Both the position numbers and the translations under genes were made by a program. From positions 601,914 to 665,913 of the forward strand of contig NZ_QKVK01000002.1 of assembly GCF_003234965.1 (NCBI RefSeq): a stretch of 64,000 nucleotides of DNA. The letters are read 5' to 3'. The notes beneath the pieces were generated by a model, which saw only the letters and a program-made list of their open reading frames with translations, was not told where the DNA came from and did not search any database. How positions within the stretch are numbered: position 1 is the first letter of the stretch; every line of letters starts with the position of its first letter. The DNA comes from Aestuariivirga litoralis (GTDB lineage Bacteria; Pseudomonadota; Alphaproteobacteria; Rhizobiales; Aestuariivirgaceae). This document shows, in pieces, positions 36,072 to 47,731 of this stretch.

Positions 36072-37913
36072 TCAGTAAACGCGTGCCTTGGGCTTGATGT
36101 AGTCGATGTCGCTCGACATGGTGAAGTCGTGCACCGGGCGGTAGTTGAGCGTGACGGTCTTCTTGTCACGATCGGCCCAAGCCAGCGTGTGCTTCATCCA
36201 GTTGGCGTCGTCGCGGTTGGGGAAGTCCTCGCGGGCATGTGCGCCGCGGCTTTCCTTGCGCGCTTCGGCCGAAACGACGGTGGCTGCCGCCTGCAGGATG
36301 AGGTTCTCGAACTCGAGCGTCTCGATCAGGTCGCTGTTCCACACCAGCGAGTGGTCGGAGACCTTGATGTCGTCGATGCCGCGCCAGACCTCGCCCAGGC
36401 GCCTGACACCCTGCTGCAGCGTCTCGCCAGTGCGGAACACCGCGGCGTCGTCCTGCATGGTCCGCTGCATGCGGGCGCGCAGTTCCGCCGTCGGCGTATT
36501 GCCATTGGCGAAGCGATAGTGGTCGACGCGGTTGACCGAGAACTCGCCCGCATCGGCGGGAAGATCGGCGTGCGGTGAATTGGGCTTCACCAGTTCGGCG
36601 CAGCGCAGGGCCGCCGCGCGGCCGAAGACCACGAGGTCGATCAGCGAGTTGGAACCCAGGCGGTTCGCGCCATGGACCGACACGCAGGCCGCCTCGCCCA
36701 CTGCCATAAGTCCCGGCACGGTCTTCTCGGGGTTCGCAGGATCACCGGCGAGGACCTCGCCATGATAATTCGTCGGGATGCCGCCCATGTTGTAGTGCAC
36801 GGTGGGCAGGATCGGGATCGGCTCGCGCGTCACGTCGACGCCGGCGAAGATCTTCGCCGATTCGGAAATGCCCGGCAGCCGCTCGTGCAGCACCTTGGGG
36901 TCGAGGTGCTCGAGGTGCAGGTGGATGTGGTCCTTGTGCTCGCCCACGCCGCGCCCCTCGCGGATCTCGATGGTCATCGAGCGCGAGACGACGTCGCGCG
37001 AGGCGAGATCCTTGGCCGAGGGCGCATAGCGCTCCATGAAGCGCTCGCCCTGGCTGTTGGTGAGATAGCCACCTTCGCCGCGGGCACCCTCGGTGATGAG
37101 GCAGCCCGCGCCATAGATGCCGGTGGGGTGGAACTGCACGAATTCCATGTCCTGGCAGGGGAGCCCTGCCCGCAGCACCATGGCATTGCCGTCACCCGTG
37201 CAGGTGTGGGCCGAGGTCGCCGAGAAATAGGCCCGGCCATAGCCGCCCGTCGCCAGGATCGTCTCGTGGGCGCGGAAGCGGTGGATCGAGCCGTCTTCCA
37301 TGTTCATGGCCACGACGCCGCGGCAGGCGCCATTCTCCATGATCAGGTCGAGCGCGAAATACTCGATGAAGAATTCGGCGGAATAGCGCAGCGACTGGCC
37401 ATAGAGCGTGTGCAGCATGGCATGGCCGGTGCGGTCGGCGGCGGCACAGGTGCGCTGCACCGGCGGGCCGTCGCCGAAATTCATCATGTGGCCGCCGAAG
37501 GGCCGCTGGTAGATCTTGCCTTCCTCGGTGCGCGAGAAGGGCATGCCGAAGTGCTCGAGCTCGTAGACGGCAGTCGGCGCATTGCGGCAGAGATATTCGA
37601 TGGCATCCTGGTCGCCGAGCCAGTCGGCACCCTTCACCGTGTCATACATGTGCCAGCGCCAGTCATCGGCACCCATGTTGGCGAGCGAGGCGGCGATGCC
37701 GCCCTGGGCTGCCACGGTGTGCGAGCGCGTGGGGAAGACCTTGGAGATGCAGGCCGTGCGCAGGCCCGCCTGGGAGGCGCCCAGCGTGGCGCGAAGCCCC
37801 GCACCGCCAGCACCCACGACGACGACGTCATAGGTATGATCCGTCACCGGATAGGTGCGGCCCCCGACGGTGAAGCTCTTCGGGGCCTTCTTCTTGGTTT
37901 CGACAGCAGCCAT
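36072..37913 (-). CDS. sdhA: succinate dehydrogenase flavoprotein subunit
   Basis: The 613-residue catalytic subunit oxidises succinate to fumarate. FAD motif [13 protein letters not shown] (32-43) and covalent FAD histidine H65 in [10 protein letters not shown] are present; HPTGIYGAG and RGVGEHKDH belong to the active-site and capping regions. Start ATG 37913 overlaps the sdhD stop by one base (TGATG). Longer upstream readings are sdhD in another frame. Confidence 0.97.
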   Translation of the reverse strand: MAAVETKKKAPKSFTVGGRTYPVTDHTYDVVVVGAGGAGLRATLGASQAGLRTACISKVFPTRSHTVAAQGGIAASLANMGADDWRWHMYDTVKGADWLGDQDAIEYLCRNAPTAVYELEHFGMPFSRTEEGKIYQRPFGGHMMNFGDGPPVQRTCAAADRTGHAMLHTLYGQSLRYSAEFFIEYFALDLIMENGACRGVVAMNMEDGSIHRFRAHETILATGGYGRAYFSATSAHTCTGDGNAMVLRAGLPCQDMEFVQFHPTGIYGAGCLITEGARGEGGYLTNSQGERFMERYAPSAKDLASRDVVSRSMTIEIREGRGVGEHKDHIHLHLEHLDPKVLHERLPGISESAKIFAGVDVTREPIPILPTVHYNMGGIPTNYHGEVLAGDPANPEKTVPGLMAVGEAACVSVHGANRLGSNSLIDLVVFGRAAALRCAELVKPNSPHADLPADAGEFSVNRVDHYRFANGNTPTAELRARMQRTMQDDAAVFRTGETLQQGVRRLGEVWRGIDDIKVSDHSLVWNSDLIETLEFENLILQAAATVVSAEARKESRGAHAREDFPNRDDANWMKHTLAWADRDKKTVTLNYRPVHDFTMSSDIDYIKPKARVY

Positions 37914-38293
37914 CAGAGTCCGAAGCTCATCTTGAGAATTGCATAGGTGCCCGCCAGCGCCATCACCCAGGCGAAGAAGGTGTTGAGCAGCAGCAGGGCA
38001 TATTTGGTGTGGTCGGTGTGGATGTAGTCCTCGATCACTACCTGCAGGCCCAGCCGCATGTGCCAGACGAGGTTGAGGATGGTCAGCGCCATGAGCAGCG
38101 CCACGATGGGGTTCTGCATGCTCGCCACGATCTCGGCCCGCGAGGCGCCGCGATGGACGAGGATATAGCCGATGAGGAACACGACGAGCGGGATGCCGGC
38201 GATCGCCGTCACGCGCTGGTGCCACCAGTGTTCGGTGCCGGCCTTGGCCGAACCGAGGCCGAGGACCTGGCCGAGCGGGGTCTTCTTCAGCAT
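37913..38293 (-). CDS. sdhD: succinate dehydrogenase membrane anchor subunit
   Basis: This 126-residue membrane protein has three hydrophobic spans (about 30-50, 62-82, 100-122). [19 protein letters not shown] carries the conserved region around the quinone and heme side, with heme-ligand candidates in VVIEDYIH. It anchors SdhAB with SdhC. It overlaps sdhC and sdhA by one base each (TGATG), showing tight coupling. Confidence 0.92.
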   Translation of the reverse strand: MLKKTPLGQVLGLGSAKAGTEHWWHQRVTAIAGIPLVVFLIGYILVHRGASRAEIVASMQNPIVALLMALTILNLVWHMRLGLQVVIEDYIHTDHTKYALLLLNTFFAWVMALAGTYAILKMSFGL

Positions 38294-38688
38294 CACGACA
38301 CTCCCAAAGCGATGGCCCAGAGGATGAGGGTGAGGATGATCGAGGCGGCCAGCGTCAGCTTGGCGCCCATCTCCACGTCCTTCAGGTTGAAGCCGTGGCC
38401 CACGTCCCAGACGAGGTGGCGGATGCCGCCGAGGGTATGGTGGATCAGCGCCCAGGTGAAGCCGAACAGCACCAGCTTGCCGATCCAGCTGCCGAACACG
38501 GCCTGCACGAAATCGAAATACTGGTCGGAGGTCGCGGCGGCGGTGAGCCACCAGACGAGGAGCAGCGTGCCGGCATAGAGCGCCACGCCGGTGATGCGGT
38601 GGACGATGGACATCAGCATCGTCAGTCCGCCGCGGTAGATCTGCAGGTGCGGCGAGAGGGGGCGCCCTGCGTTCCTGGTATCTGCCAT
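38293..38688 (-). CDS. sdhC: succinate dehydrogenase cytochrome b556 subunit
   Basis: This 131-residue, three-span membrane subunit has [12 protein letters not shown] and [12 protein letters not shown] (the conserved SxxHRxTG motif of SdhC) and [13 protein letters not shown] with the heme-ligand histidine. It heads the sdhCDAB operon. ATG 38688 is chosen by the family-typical N-terminus; a longer frame upstream is not like SdhC. Confidence 0.95.
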   Translation of the reverse strand: MADTRNAGRPLSPHLQIYRGGLTMLMSIVHRITGVALYAGTLLLVWWLTAAATSDQYFDFVQAVFGSWIGKLVLFGFTWALIHHTLGGIRHLVWDVGHGFNLKDVEMGAKLTLAASIILTLILWAIALGVS

Positions 38689-38849
38689 TTTGCCTTTTTC
38701 CCGTTCCCGGACCGGATTTGTACCTTGTGCGGTGCAGTATCGCAAATACGCCGAAAGGCATAGACCGGTCGGGACTTGAGACCGCTTGACGCAGATCATG
38801 GCTGCGCGGCCTGCTGCTTCCCAGATAAGGACAAAGCGTCGAGGAATCC

Positions 38850-39281
38850 ATGACTGAGATCGTCTGCCCCACCTGTGCCGCCGTGAACCGTGTTCCGCCT
38901 GAAAAACCGGCTGCGGAAGCCCGCTGCGGGAAATGTCACCAGCCGCTGTTCACCGGCACCCCGGCCGAGCTCACCGCCGGCACCTTCGAGAAGACGATCA
39001 CGCGGAGCGGCATACCGGTGGTTGTCGATTTCTGGGCGGAATGGTGCGGCCCCTGCAAGATGATGGCGCCGGAGTTCAAGAAGGCCGCCCAGGCGATGGA
39101 GCCCGCTGTCCGATTCGCCAAGCTCGACACCGAGGCAGCCAAGGCCCAGGCCGCCGCCCACGGCATCCGGTCGATCCCGACGATGATCCTGTTCAAGGAC
39201 GGCCGGGAGGTGGCTCGCCAGTCAGGGGCGATGCCTGCGGGGCAGATCGTGCAGTGGGTGAGGGATGCCGTGCGGGGATAA
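38850..39281 (+). CDS. trxC: thioredoxin 2 (TrxC) with N-terminal zinc ribbon
   Basis: This 143-residue cytosolic thioredoxin has a zinc ribbon (C6, C9, C26, C29) before the fold. The redox site is WCGPC (65-69) in FWAEWCGPCK, and the cis-proline segment is SIPTM. TrxC reduces disulfides and helps in oxidative stress. It is divergent from sdhC with a 161-base gap. Confidence 0.93.
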   Translation: MTEIVCPTCAAVNRVPPEKPAAEARCGKCHQPLFTGTPAELTAGTFEKTITRSGIPVVVDFWAEWCGPCKMMAPEFKKAAQAMEPAVRFAKLDTEAAKAQAAAHGIRSIPTMILFKDGREVARQSGAMPAGQIVQWVRDAVRG

Positions 39282-39293
39282 ACCTTACCATGT

Positions 39294-39370
39294 CATCATG
39301 GCCGGGCACGTCCCGGCCATCCTTTCCGCCGCCTCACGAGCGATCGCCGGGACAAGCCCGGCGATGATGG
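39294..39370. repeat. REP/BIME-like palindromic repeat, copy 3
   Basis: This copy reads CATCATGGCCGGGCACGTC then CCGGCCATCCTTT, a variable middle, and CGCCGGGACAAGCCCGGCG with ATGATGG. It occupies nearly the whole space between the convergent trxC and L,D-transpeptidase genes, where it could end both transcripts. Confidence 0.75.
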
Positions 39371-39383
39371 GCGAGAACGCCCA

Positions 39384-40043
39384 CTACTGCACGATCACCT
39401 TGGTCCCGACCGGTGTCACGTCGAAGAGTTCTACCACCTCGTTGTTCAGCATGCGGATGCAGCCTGACGAGGCCGCGGTGCCGATCGAAGAGGGTGCGTT
39501 GGTGCCGTGGATGCGGAAACCGGTGTCGCCCTGCTTGTTGAACAGGTAGAGCGCGCGCGCGCCCAGCGGGTTCTCCGGGATGCCCCCGGGCATGCCGTTC
39601 CGCCACTTGGCGTATTTGGGTGTGCGCTTGATCATCTCCGGCGGCGGTGTCCACTTGGGGTTTTCGCGCTTCATGCCGACGCGCGCAGTACCGGACCAGG
39701 AGAAGCCCTCCTTGCCGACCGCCACAAGATAGCGCATGGCCTGCCCGTCCGGCATGACCTGGTACAGTGCCCGCTCCTTGGTCTTGATGATGATGGTGCC
39801 GGGCTTTTCGGCCGAGGCGAAGTCGACGACCTCGCGCCCCTTGTACTTGATGCGGTTCTTGGCCGAGACCTGCTTCGTCTTGCCGGAGGGCTTCACTCCG
39901 GCCTTCTTCTGGCCCTTCTTGAGCGGCGGGCGCTTCGGTTGGGCCAGTTCGTCCTCGCTGGCCGTGGCCAGCGCCTGCCTGCTCAGTGCGGGCAGGCCCA
40001 GTAGGCCAAGCCCCAGCATCGACAGCAATGCACGTCTCTTCAC
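39384..40043 (-). CDS. L,D-transpeptidase (YkuD domain), exported
   Basis: The 219-residue protein has an N-terminal signal peptide (RRALLSMLGLGLLGLPALS), a Lys-rich linker and a YkuD catalytic domain. Its motif runs from H179 in RIHGTNAPSS to C195 in SSGCIRM. Such enzymes cross-link peptidoglycan 3-3 or attach lipoprotein in the periplasm. The GTG 40043 start follows GGGGAC and directly precedes the signal peptide; an upstream ATG would add non-signal sequence. Confidence 0.9.
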   Translation of the reverse strand: MKRRALLSMLGLGLLGLPALSRQALATASEDELAQPKRPPLKKGQKKAGVKPSGKTKQVSAKNRIKYKGREVVDFASAEKPGTIIIKTKERALYQVMPDGQAMRYLVAVGKEGFSWSGTARVGMKRENPKWTPPPEMIKRTPKYAKWRNGMPGGIPENPLGARALYLFNKQGDTGFRIHGTNAPSSIGTAASSGCIRMLNNEVVELFDVTPVGTKVIVQ

Positions 40044-40119
40044 GTCACGTCCCCATGCAGAATTTTCCAGCCTTCTAATATGGGCAGGCCGCCGCATGCA
40101 ACACACTCTGGCGTGAGCC

Positions 40120-40162
40120 AAAAAGCAGTCGGGCGGGAGGACTGCTCCTCCCGCCCGACTGC
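40120..40162 (-). terminator. strong Rho-independent terminator of acs
   Basis: A perfect 16-base stem (40125-40140 with 40147-40162) surrounds a 6-base loop. On the minus strand it is followed by TTTTT (40124-40120). It begins 17 bases after the acs stop. Confidence 0.95.
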
Positions 40163-40178
40163 AACCTGGGAATGGTTC

Positions 40179-42122
<1,944 letters not shown>

Positions 42123-42211
42123 AGGCGCATTCCTCCCAGACATGCCGAATTAGGGCTCTTTTGACGCCGGGTTCTATAGCCTGCAATGAGACTCCTGTCT
42201 AAGAAGCGCAG

Positions 42212-43102
42212 ATGACCACGCCCCGCCACCTCGGTCTTTTCCTAACCCTTGGCCTGTTCTGGGGGATTTCCCCCAGCCTGTACCGGCACTGGGGCATTCT
42301 CGGCGTGCCGGTGTCGCACATCATCTTCCTGACGGGCATCGGGGTGGCGGCGGCCCTCGCCGTCATCTGCCAGCTGCGCGGCATCGACTGGATCGGGGGC
42401 AAGCGCCTGCAATTCTTCGGATTCGGCTGCGCCGTGCTGATGAACGTGCCCTTTGCGCTCGGCCTGTTCTTCGCGCGCCACGTGCCGCCCACCGAGCTTG
42501 CCCTGATCATCTCGACGGCACCCATCGTGAACTACCTCGTGGCGCTGGCGACGGGCCGCGAGAACGCCGCCCCGCGCCGCCTGCTGGCGATCCTGCTGGG
42601 CTTCTTCTCCACCGCCATCCTGGTCATCACCCGCGAGGGCATGCTTTCCGGCCACTATTCCTGGTGGCTCATCGCGGCATTTTCGCTGCCGATCCTCTAT
42701 TCCGCCTATAACTGGTTCGCCGCCATCTGGTGGCCGCCAAGGGCCCATGCCATGGCGGCGGGCGTGGCGGAATCGCTGTGGTCTGGCCTCCTCGCGCTGC
42801 CCTTCCTGCTGCTGCTCGCCCCGCCATGGTCATCCGAGCAGCTGCCGCTCAATGCCTATTGGACGGTGCTGCTGGCCTGCGGCATGTGGGTGCTGGAGCG
42901 CATCGCCTTCTTCACCCTGATCCAGGAGAAGGGTGCGGTCTTCACGGTGCAGGCGGTCTATCTCTCCACACCCGCCGCGGTGCTGATCGCGATTGCCTTT
43001 TATGGTGGCGCGGATGCATGGCTTTTCGTGTCGCTCGCCGTGCTGATGGGGGCGCTCTACCTCAACAATACCGGCTCAGCCGCCAGACCGACGTCAGCTT
43101 GA
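42212..43102 (+). CDS. DMT-superfamily (EamA-like) transporter
   Basis: The 296-residue protein has about ten hydrophobic spans in two halves, as in EamA permeases: LGLFLTLGLFWGISPSLY at the start, then PPTELALIISTAPIVNYLVA near 90, which is the typical end of the first repeat. The substrate is unknown. It is divergent from acs with an 89-base gap, and its last 41 bases overlap the convergent methyltransferase gene. Confidence 0.78.
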   Translation: MTTPRHLGLFLTLGLFWGISPSLYRHWGILGVPVSHIIFLTGIGVAAALAVICQLRGIDWIGGKRLQFFGFGCAVLMNVPFALGLFFARHVPPTELALIISTAPIVNYLVALATGRENAAPRRLLAILLGFFSTAILVITREGMLSGHYSWWLIAAFSLPILYSAYNWFAAIWWPPRAHAMAAGVAESLWSGLLALPFLLLLAPPWSSEQLPLNAYWTVLLACGMWVLERIAFFTLIQEKGAVFTVQAVYLSTPAAVLIAIAFYGGADAWLFVSLAVLMGALYLNNTGSAARPTSA

Positions 43103-43718
43103 CCTCAGCATCCTCGAGGTCGCGCGTCACCTGGACCCGGTATTCGCCGAGCTTTTTCAGCTTTTCGCGCGGCAGGTAGCTGCGGCCGGGATCGCCGATC
43201 AGGGTGACGATGCCGCGGCGCTCGGCATCCTCCAGCCAGGCGAAGACCTTTGCCGCGAGGTCCTTCTCGTAGAACAGGTCGCCGACGAGGATCACGTCGC
43301 AGTCGGCGGCGGGCGCGGCGAGCAGGTCCTGCGGCGTGGCGGTGAGCGAAACGCCGTTGGTTTCGGCATTCATCCCAATGGCTTCGACGGAAAAGCCATC
43401 GATGTCGGCGGCAAGGACGCTGGCGGCGCCCGCCTTCATGGCGGCGATGCCGACGAGGCCGGAGCCCGAGGCGAGGTCGATGACGCGCTTGCCCGCGACC
43501 AGTTCGGGATGATCGAGAACGTGCCGCGCCAGCGCCTGGCCCCCGGCCCAGGCGAAGGCCCAGAAGGGTGGCGGAAGGCCCATTTCGCCCAGTTCCTCCT
43601 CGGTCTTCTGCCACAGGGGCACGGCCTCGTGGGCGAGCTGCAGCTGGACTTCCGGCACCAGCGGCGGGCTCATCAGCGTGGTGTTGGCGCGGATGAAGGC
43701 GGCGCGATCGAGGATCAA
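43062..43718 (-). CDS. SAM-dependent methyltransferase, EtfB-lysine (METTL20-like) type
   Basis: This 218-residue class I methyltransferase has SAM motif I VIDLASGSGLVGIAA near 80 and the GDLFYE catalytic-type motif near 150. FIRANT near the start and PPPFWAFAWAGGQALAR near 50 are features of the bacterial and mitochondrial ETF-beta lysine methyltransferases. It may methylate EtfB. The start is TTG 43718, overlapping the EVE gene stop (TTGA); a later ATG would remove the FIRANT segment. The 3' end overlaps the convergent transporter by 41 bases. Confidence 0.75.
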   Translation of the reverse strand: MILDRAAFIRANTTLMSPPLVPEVQLQLAHEAVPLWQKTEEELGEMGLPPPFWAFAWAGGQALARHVLDHPELVAGKRVIDLASGSGLVGIAAMKAGAASVLAADIDGFSVEAIGMNAETNGVSLTATPQDLLAAPAADCDVILVGDLFYEKDLAAKVFAWLEDAERRGIVTLIGDPGRSYLPREKLKKLGEYRVQVTRDLEDAEVKLTSVWRLSRYC

Positions 43719-44137
43719 GTCTTCACGCCGCCAAGCTTGCAGATGTGCTTGAACTCGCTCTCTGAAACCGGCTGCACCGAGAGGCGGGAATTGTTGACGA
43801 GCACCATGTCCTTGAGCTTCGGGTCGGCCTTGATCTCATCGAGCGTCACGGGGCGCGGCACGTCGGCGACCGCGCGGATGTCGACGCATTCCCAGGTGTC
43901 GACGTCGGCGGTCGAATCCTTATGCGCCAGCTTGCAGACCTCGACGATGCCGACGACCTCGCGGCCGTCGTTGGAGTGGTAGAAAAAGCCCTTGTCGCCC
44001 AATTGCATGGCACGCATGTTGTTGCGCGCCTGGTAGTTGCGCACCCCGGTCCACTCCTCGCCGGCCTTGCCCTTGGCCTTCTGCTGGGTCCAGGACCAGA
44101 CCTCGGGCTCCGACTTGAACAGCCAGTAATTCGCCAT
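43715..44137 (-). CDS. EVE domain-containing protein
   Basis: The 140-residue protein opens with YWLFKSEPEVWSW and continues with WTGVRNYQARNNMRAMQLGD and FYHSN, the EVE (PUA-like) signature. EVE domains bind modified bases in DNA or RNA. It overlaps the YciI gene by one base (TGATG) and the methyltransferase gene by TTGA, so it lies inside the tsaD-gpsA operon. tsaD makes a tRNA modification, so a tRNA-related role is conceivable. Confidence 0.9.
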   Translation of the reverse strand: MANYWLFKSEPEVWSWTQQKAKGKAGEEWTGVRNYQARNNMRAMQLGDKGFFYHSNDGREVVGIVEVCKLAHKDSTADVDTWECVDIRAVADVPRPVTLDEIKADPKLKDMVLVNNSRLSVQPVSESEFKHICKLGGVKT

Positions 44138-44427
44138 CACGTCGTCTCCGGATTCTTGATCAGCCACTTCCACGGCCTGATCTCGACGGAGGCGAAAAGC
44201 CCAGCCCTGGCATAGGGATCGGCATCGGCGATGGCGCTGGCGGCGGCCCGGTCTGCAGCCTCGATGATGACGAGGCTTCCCGTCGGCGCGCCGTCATCGG
44301 TGGTGAAGGGGCCGGCGGCCTTCAGCGCGGGCCCAAGGCTTTCGAGATGCTTCAGGTGATCGGGGCGGACCGCCATGCGGAGGTCGAGGCTGTTCGGTTT
44401 GTCGGTGCAGAGCAGGGCGAAGAGCAT
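44137..44427 (-). CDS. YciI family protein
   Basis: This 96-residue ferredoxin-like fold protein of the YciI family starts MLFALLCTDKPNSLDLR, followed by RPDHLKHLESLG and the ADPYARAGLF segment with the conserved Asp. Its function is unknown; a dehalogenase-like or detoxifying role is proposed for relatives. It is 11 bases after gpsA and coupled to the EVE gene. Confidence 0.88.
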   Translation of the reverse strand: MLFALLCTDKPNSLDLRMAVRPDHLKHLESLGPALKAAGPFTTDDGAPTGSLVIIEAADRAAASAIADADPYARAGLFASVEIRPWKWLIKNPETT

Positions 44428-44438
44428 GGTTGATATTC

Positions 44439-45341
44439 CTATGTGATTTCAGCGCGCAGGGGCCTGGCAAGCAACCTTGCGATTTCTTGGTCGGGCGCCC
44501 TGCCCTCGTCAACGATGGCGTGGACGGCATCCACAATCGGCATGTCGACGCCGTGCTGGCGGGCCAGCGCCTGCGCGATCTTCACGGTGGCAGCCCCCTC
44601 GACGACGCCGCGCGAGGCGGCGAGCGCCTGCTCGACCGTCTTCCCCGCGCCCAGCGCGAAGCCGAAGGAATAGTTTCGGGACTGCTTCGAAGAGCAGGTG
44701 AGCAGCAGGTCGCCGAGCCCTGAGAGGCCCATCAGCGTTTCCGGTTTCGCGCCCAATTTCGCTGCGAATCTCGTGAGTTCGGCAAAACCGCGCGTGGTCA
44801 GCGCGGCGCGGGCACTGTCGCCCAAGGCCCGGCCGTCGGAGATGCCGCAGGCGATGGCGAGGACGTTCTTGAGCGCACCGCCGATCTCGACACCCTTCAC
44901 GTCGTCCGACGCATAGATGCGGAAATGCGGCAGCGAGAGCGCCTCAGCCCATTGATGCGCATGGGAAATCTCTCCTGCCGTCAGCACGACCGCGGTGGGC
45001 AGGCCCTGCATCACGTCAGCCGCGAAGGATGGGCCGGAGAGGACCATGGGTTCGGCCTGCGGCAGGACGTCGGCCACCACCTCGTTCATGAACAGCCCTG
45101 AGCCCTGCTCGATGCCCTTGGCGCTGATGATGAGCGGAATCGCGTTCGTAACGATTGCTTTTAGTCCTAACAGGACCCCACGTACCCCCTGTGCCGGGAC
45201 AGCCAGAATCAGGCCCTGCGCCTTCCCTATGGCTTCCAGAGGCCTTCCACGGGACCAGACCTCGACCTCGTGGCCTGCGGCGCGGGCGACATGGGCCAGC
45301 GCCGTGCCCCAGGCGCCGGCGCCCAGCACACCGATCCTCAT
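44439..45341 (-). CDS. gpsA: NAD(P)-dependent glycerol-3-phosphate dehydrogenase
   Basis: The 300-residue enzyme makes sn-glycerol-3-phosphate from dihydroxyacetone phosphate for phospholipids. NAD loop is [13 protein letters not shown] (5-17); [31 protein letters not shown] and [13 protein letters not shown] are GpsA signatures. It overlaps tsaD by ATGA, the order common in alphaproteobacteria. Confidence 0.95.
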   Translation of the reverse strand: MRIGVLGAGAWGTALAHVARAAGHEVEVWSRGRPLEAIGKAQGLILAVPAQGVRGVLLGLKAIVTNAIPLIISAKGIEQGSGLFMNEVVADVLPQAEPMVLSGPSFAADVMQGLPTAVVLTAGEISHAHQWAEALSLPHFRIYASDDVKGVEIGGALKNVLAIACGISDGRALGDSARAALTTRGFAELTRFAAKLGAKPETLMGLSGLGDLLLTCSSKQSRNYSFGFALGAGKTVEQALAASRGVVEGAATVKIAQALARQHGVDMPIVDAVHAIVDEGRAPDQEIARLLARPLRAEIT

Positions 45342-46429
45342 GCCTTGGCCCCCAACTTGCCGGAGCCGTAGACCGGGGCCTGGGCCTGGTCGAGCGGCCA
45401 GCGGGCGCGGGCCGCAAAATCGAGGGGGTCGGTGAGGCCGAGAGCCAGACGCTCGGCCCCGGCCCAGGCGATCATGGCGGCGTTGTCGGTGCAGAGTTTG
45501 GCTGGCGGAACAATGAGTTGGAGGCCGTGCTGGGCTGCTGCTGCCTCGAACACGGCTTTCAGCTTCTGGTTCGCCGCCACGCCGCCCGCGACGATGAGCG
45601 CGGGGGCCCGGACCTGCGGGTGGGCGGCGCGGAAGAGGTGGACGGCCATTTTCAGGCGGTCGGCCATGGTCTCGGCCACCGCAGCCTCGAAGGAGGCGCA
45701 GACGTCGGCCACGTCCTGGTCGCTGAGCGTCATCAAATCCTGCACCGTTTCGCGCACCGCGGTCTTGAGGCCGGAGAACGAGAAATTGCAGTCTTTCCGG
45801 CCTTTTAGTGGGCGGGGAAAGGCGAAGCGACTGGCGTCTCCGCGACGCGCCAGCGCCTCGACCTGGGGGCCGCCGGGATAGCCCAGGCCCAGGAGCTTCG
45901 CGACCTTGTCGAAGGCCTCGCCCAGGGCATCGTCGATGGTGGTGCCGAGGCGGTGGTACTTGCCCACGCCCTCGACCATCTGGAACTGCGTGTGGCCGCC
46001 CGAGATGAGGAGCAGAAGGTAAGGAAATTCAACGGGATGCAGCAGGCGGGCGGTGAGAGCGTGGCCCTCCAGATGATTGACTGCCATGAGCGGCCTGCCA
46101 TGCGCGAAGGCGATGGCCTTGGCCATGGTGAGCCCGACGATGACGCCGCCGAGGAGGCCGGGGCCAGCGGTTGCGGCGACAGCGTCCAAGTCCTTGTAAT
46201 CGAGGCCGGATTCACGCATCGCCTGGGCGACGAGGCGGTCGAGGTGGGTGACATGGGCGCGCGCCGCGATCTCCGGCACCACGCCGCCATAGGGGGCGTG
46301 CTCCCTGAGCTGGGAGAGCACCACGTTGGAGAGGATATCTCCGCGCCCCGCCCCGTCCCGCGCGATGACGGCGGCGGCCGTCTCGTCGCAGGAGGTCTCG
46401 ATGCCGAGGATGAGGGTGCGGGTGGTCAT
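45338..46429 (-). CDS. tsaD: tRNA threonylcarbamoyl transferase TsaD
   Basis: The 363-residue enzyme transfers the threonylcarbamoyl group to A37 of ANN-decoding tRNAs, with TsaB and TsaE. Metal ligands H119 and H123 lie in [22 protein letters not shown] at the start, LISGGHTQ and GGVAANQKL are family motifs. Start ATG 46429 fits the family; the upstream extension is not conserved-looking. It is first in the leftward operon with gpsA, YciI, EVE and methyltransferase genes. Confidence 0.96.
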   Translation of the reverse strand: MTTRTLILGIETSCDETAAAVIARDGAGRGDILSNVVLSQLREHAPYGGVVPEIAARAHVTHLDRLVAQAMRESGLDYKDLDAVAATAGPGLLGGVIVGLTMAKAIAFAHGRPLMAVNHLEGHALTARLLHPVEFPYLLLLISGGHTQFQMVEGVGKYHRLGTTIDDALGEAFDKVAKLLGLGYPGGPQVEALARRGDASRFAFPRPLKGRKDCNFSFSGLKTAVRETVQDLMTLSDQDVADVCASFEAAVAETMADRLKMAVHLFRAAHPQVRAPALIVAGGVAANQKLKAVFEAAAAQHGLQLIVPPAKLCTDNAAMIAWAGAERLALGLTDPLDFAARARWPLDQAQAPVYGSGKLGAKA

Positions 46430-46618
46430 GGAGGTGTCTTGCAGGCAACGCGGCGGGAAATCAACTCGGGGTGCGGGATGGTTGCCCGGAGCATGGTTTT
46501 GGATGCGAAAACCGTTGTCGCCGTTGCCGCGGGATGGCCACGGGACGTGCAACCGAGATGTGTTGCGAAAGAATGTTGCGCGAGGGGACCCTGCTCCCGG
46601 TCCGCCATCCACCCAAGT

Positions 46619-46701
46619 CCGTCATCCCAGCGGAAGCTGGGATCCAGCTGTCCGCGTGGATGATGACCAAAGCGGGATCCCGGCCTTCGCCGGGATGACG
46701 G
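46619..46701. repeat. second type of palindromic (REP-like) repeat, in the tsaD/hemC gap
   Basis: The 387-base gap 46430-46816 has no gene. It contains GTCATCCCAGCGGAAGCTGG at 46621-46640 and GGGATCCCGGCCTTCGCCGG at 46674-46693, each a palindrome bounded by GTCAT or ATGAC. Sequence differs from the other three repeats. Next to it are two near-copies of TGACGGnCAGAGGG (46714 and 46733). Confidence 0.65.
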
Positions 46702-46816
46702 CAGGAATAGGATGACGGGCAGAGGGGGTGGGTGACGGACAGAGGGGCGGGGTGGTGACGCCAGCGAAGTTTACAGCTAAGACTGTCAGGACCCTTAGGA
46801 CTTTACCGGACCAGAC

Positions 46817-47731
46817 ATGCCGAAGCTGAAGATCGGGACGCGTGGCTCCCCCCTCGCCCTCTACCAGGCGAACGAGACGAAGAGCCGGCTGAAGGCGGCG
46901 CATGGGTTCTCGGACGAGGACATCGAGATCGTGGTGATCACCACCACGGGGGACCGGATCCGCGACCGGCCGCTCTCCGAGATCGGCGGCAAGGGGCTGT
47001 TTACCAAGGAGATCGAGGAGGCGCTGTTCGCGCGCGAGATCCACCTCGCGGTGCATTCGATGAAGGACATGCCGGCGCGGCTGCCCGAGGGGCTGACCAT
47101 GGCGGCCCTGCTGCCGCGCGAGGATGTGCGCGATGCCTTCCTGAGCCCGGTGGCGAAGACCATCGATGAGTTGCCGAAGGGTGCGGTGGTCGGCTCCTCC
47201 TCCGTCAGGCGGGGGGCGCAGCTGAAGCGCATCCGGCCCGACCTCGAGGTGATCCAGTTCCGCGGCAACGTTGAGACGCGGCTGAAGAAGCTCGACGAGG
47301 GCGTGGCGCAGGCGACCTTCCTTGCGGCGGCGGGCCTCAAGCGTCTCGGCCTCGCCGACAAGATCACCTCGCTCGTTCCCACCGACGTGATGCTGCCGGC
47401 CGTGGCGCAGGGCTGCATCGGCATCGAGACGCGCGCGGATGACGGGACGACGCGCAAACTGCTTGCCGCGATCAACCATGAAGCCTCGGCGATTGCGGTC
47501 GATTGCGAGCGGGCCTTCCTTGCGGCCCTCGACGGCTCCTGCCGCACGCCGCTGGCGGGACATGCGGTGATCGACAATGGCGTGGTGAAGTTCCGCGGGC
47601 ACGCGCTGACGCTGGACGGCGTGCATTGCTTCGAGACGACGCGCGAAGGTTCTCCCGCCGATGCCGCGCGCATGGGGCGCGAGGCGGGCGAACAGGTGAA
47701 GGCCGAGGGCGGCAGCCTCATCGCCTTCTGA
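46817..47731 (+). CDS. hemC: hydroxymethylbilane synthase
   Basis: The 304-residue enzyme joins four porphobilinogen units. The dipyrromethane cofactor cysteine is C242 in LDGSCRTPLAGHA; KIGTRGSPLAL opens the protein and VVGSSSVRRGAQL lies near 125. It is divergent from tsaD. Its stop overlaps the hemD start by one base (TGATG). Confidence 0.96.
   Translation: MPKLKIGTRGSPLALYQANETKSRLKAAHGFSDEDIEIVVITTTGDRIRDRPLSEIGGKGLFTKEIEEALFAREIHLAVHSMKDMPARLPEGLTMAALLPREDVRDAFLSPVAKTIDELPKGAVVGSSSVRRGAQLKRIRPDLEVIQFRGNVETRLKKLDEGVAQATFLAAAGLKRLGLADKITSLVPTDVMLPAVAQGCIGIETRADDGTTRKLLAAINHEASAIAVDCERAFLAALDGSCRTPLAGHAVIDNGVVKFRGHALTLDGVHCFETTREGSPADAARMGREAGEQVKAEGGSLIAF

Noticed and set aside
36672..37946. 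Plus-strand open frame of 424 codons
   Set aside because: It is antisense to sdhA; a GC-driven shadow.
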